This document shows positions 5,579 to 5,712 of a DNA stretch of 5,712 bases, piece by piece (position 1 is the stretch's first letter; every line of letters starts with the position of its first letter). Both the position numbers and the translations under genes were made by a program. The notes below the pieces were generated by a model that saw nothing but the letters and a program-made list of their open reading frames with translations, ran no database searches and was not told the origin of the DNA. Source of the DNA: Verrucomicrobiia bacterium (GTDB lineage: Bacteria > Verrucomicrobiota > Verrucomicrobiia > Limisphaerales > UBA11358); the NCBI GenBank assembly GCA_030044395.1, contig JASHVW010000398.1, forward strand, positions 1 to 5,712, given 5' to 3'.

Positions 5579-5712
5579 CGGTGCCTTCTCCTTTTTTAAA
5601 TTCCTGTAATATCCAGGCTGTCTCAAAGAATTTTATACAAATCATGCGTTGTCGGTGTCTGTGTTTATAAACAATTAGATCAAAAACCATGAGAGCAACC
5701 GTCGTGCCCGTT
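5579..5712. other. A/T-rich stretch with no gene, possible promoter for the ORF to its left
   Basis: This end of the window is clearly more A/T-rich than the rest and shows no coding frame I trust. Read on the minus strand it includes TTTATAAAC near 5664-5672 and TGTATAAAATTC near 5630-5641, both resembling -10 elements, followed by the strong ribosome site at about 5583-5592. It therefore looks like the upstream region of a minus-strand gene starting near 5578 or 5573. No matching -35 could be fixed with confidence. Confidence 0.3.

Overview
The window looks like chromosomal DNA from a Gram-negative bacterium with lipid A, probably a member of the Verrucomicrobiota (inferred from the overall look of the proteins, especially the small protein at 762-1214; no search was run). 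Every recognisable gene lies on the minus strand. The window therefore reads right to left, and all gene orders below are given in the direction of transcription.

Right part (about 4350-5712): sparse. It holds one convincing gene, a small lipoprotein of unknown function (4695-5111). Upstream of it is a weak candidate ORF with a good ribosome binding site (5153-5578). Between the lipoprotein and the next gene lie about 345 bp without a convincing gene. At the left end of that gap is a perfect 17-bp palindrome (4384-4400) with the form of a PerR/Fur operator, followed by a TTGACA hexamer.

Centre and left (1-4349): a tightly packed probable operon. The order is a PerR-type Fur-family regulator, sufB, a small antitoxin, a ParE/RelE-type toxin, sufC, a 150-residue conserved-looking hypothetical protein, and lpxK, which runs off the left edge. 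Spacings are 6 bp, 4 bp, a 16-bp overlap, a 4-bp ATGA overlap, 13 bp and 37 bp. SufB and SufC are the scaffold and ATPase of the SUF iron-sulfur cluster machinery. A PerR-like sensor with its own operator at the head suggests control of Fe-S assembly by peroxide or iron. SufD and SufS are not in the window. LpxK phosphorylates the lipid A precursor and is probably just carried in the same transcript or its own.

The most unusual point is a toxin-antitoxin pair placed exactly between sufB and sufC. Its toxin reading frame carries a single in-frame TGA at codon 68. Beyond that TGA the same frame continues for 32 residues with clear ParE-like sequence and ends in a TGA that overlaps the sufC start codon. 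The toxin therefore appears to be inactivated by one nonsense change (or a base-call error) while its antitoxin and the operon stay intact. No mobile element, CRISPR array, tRNA or rRNA was seen.
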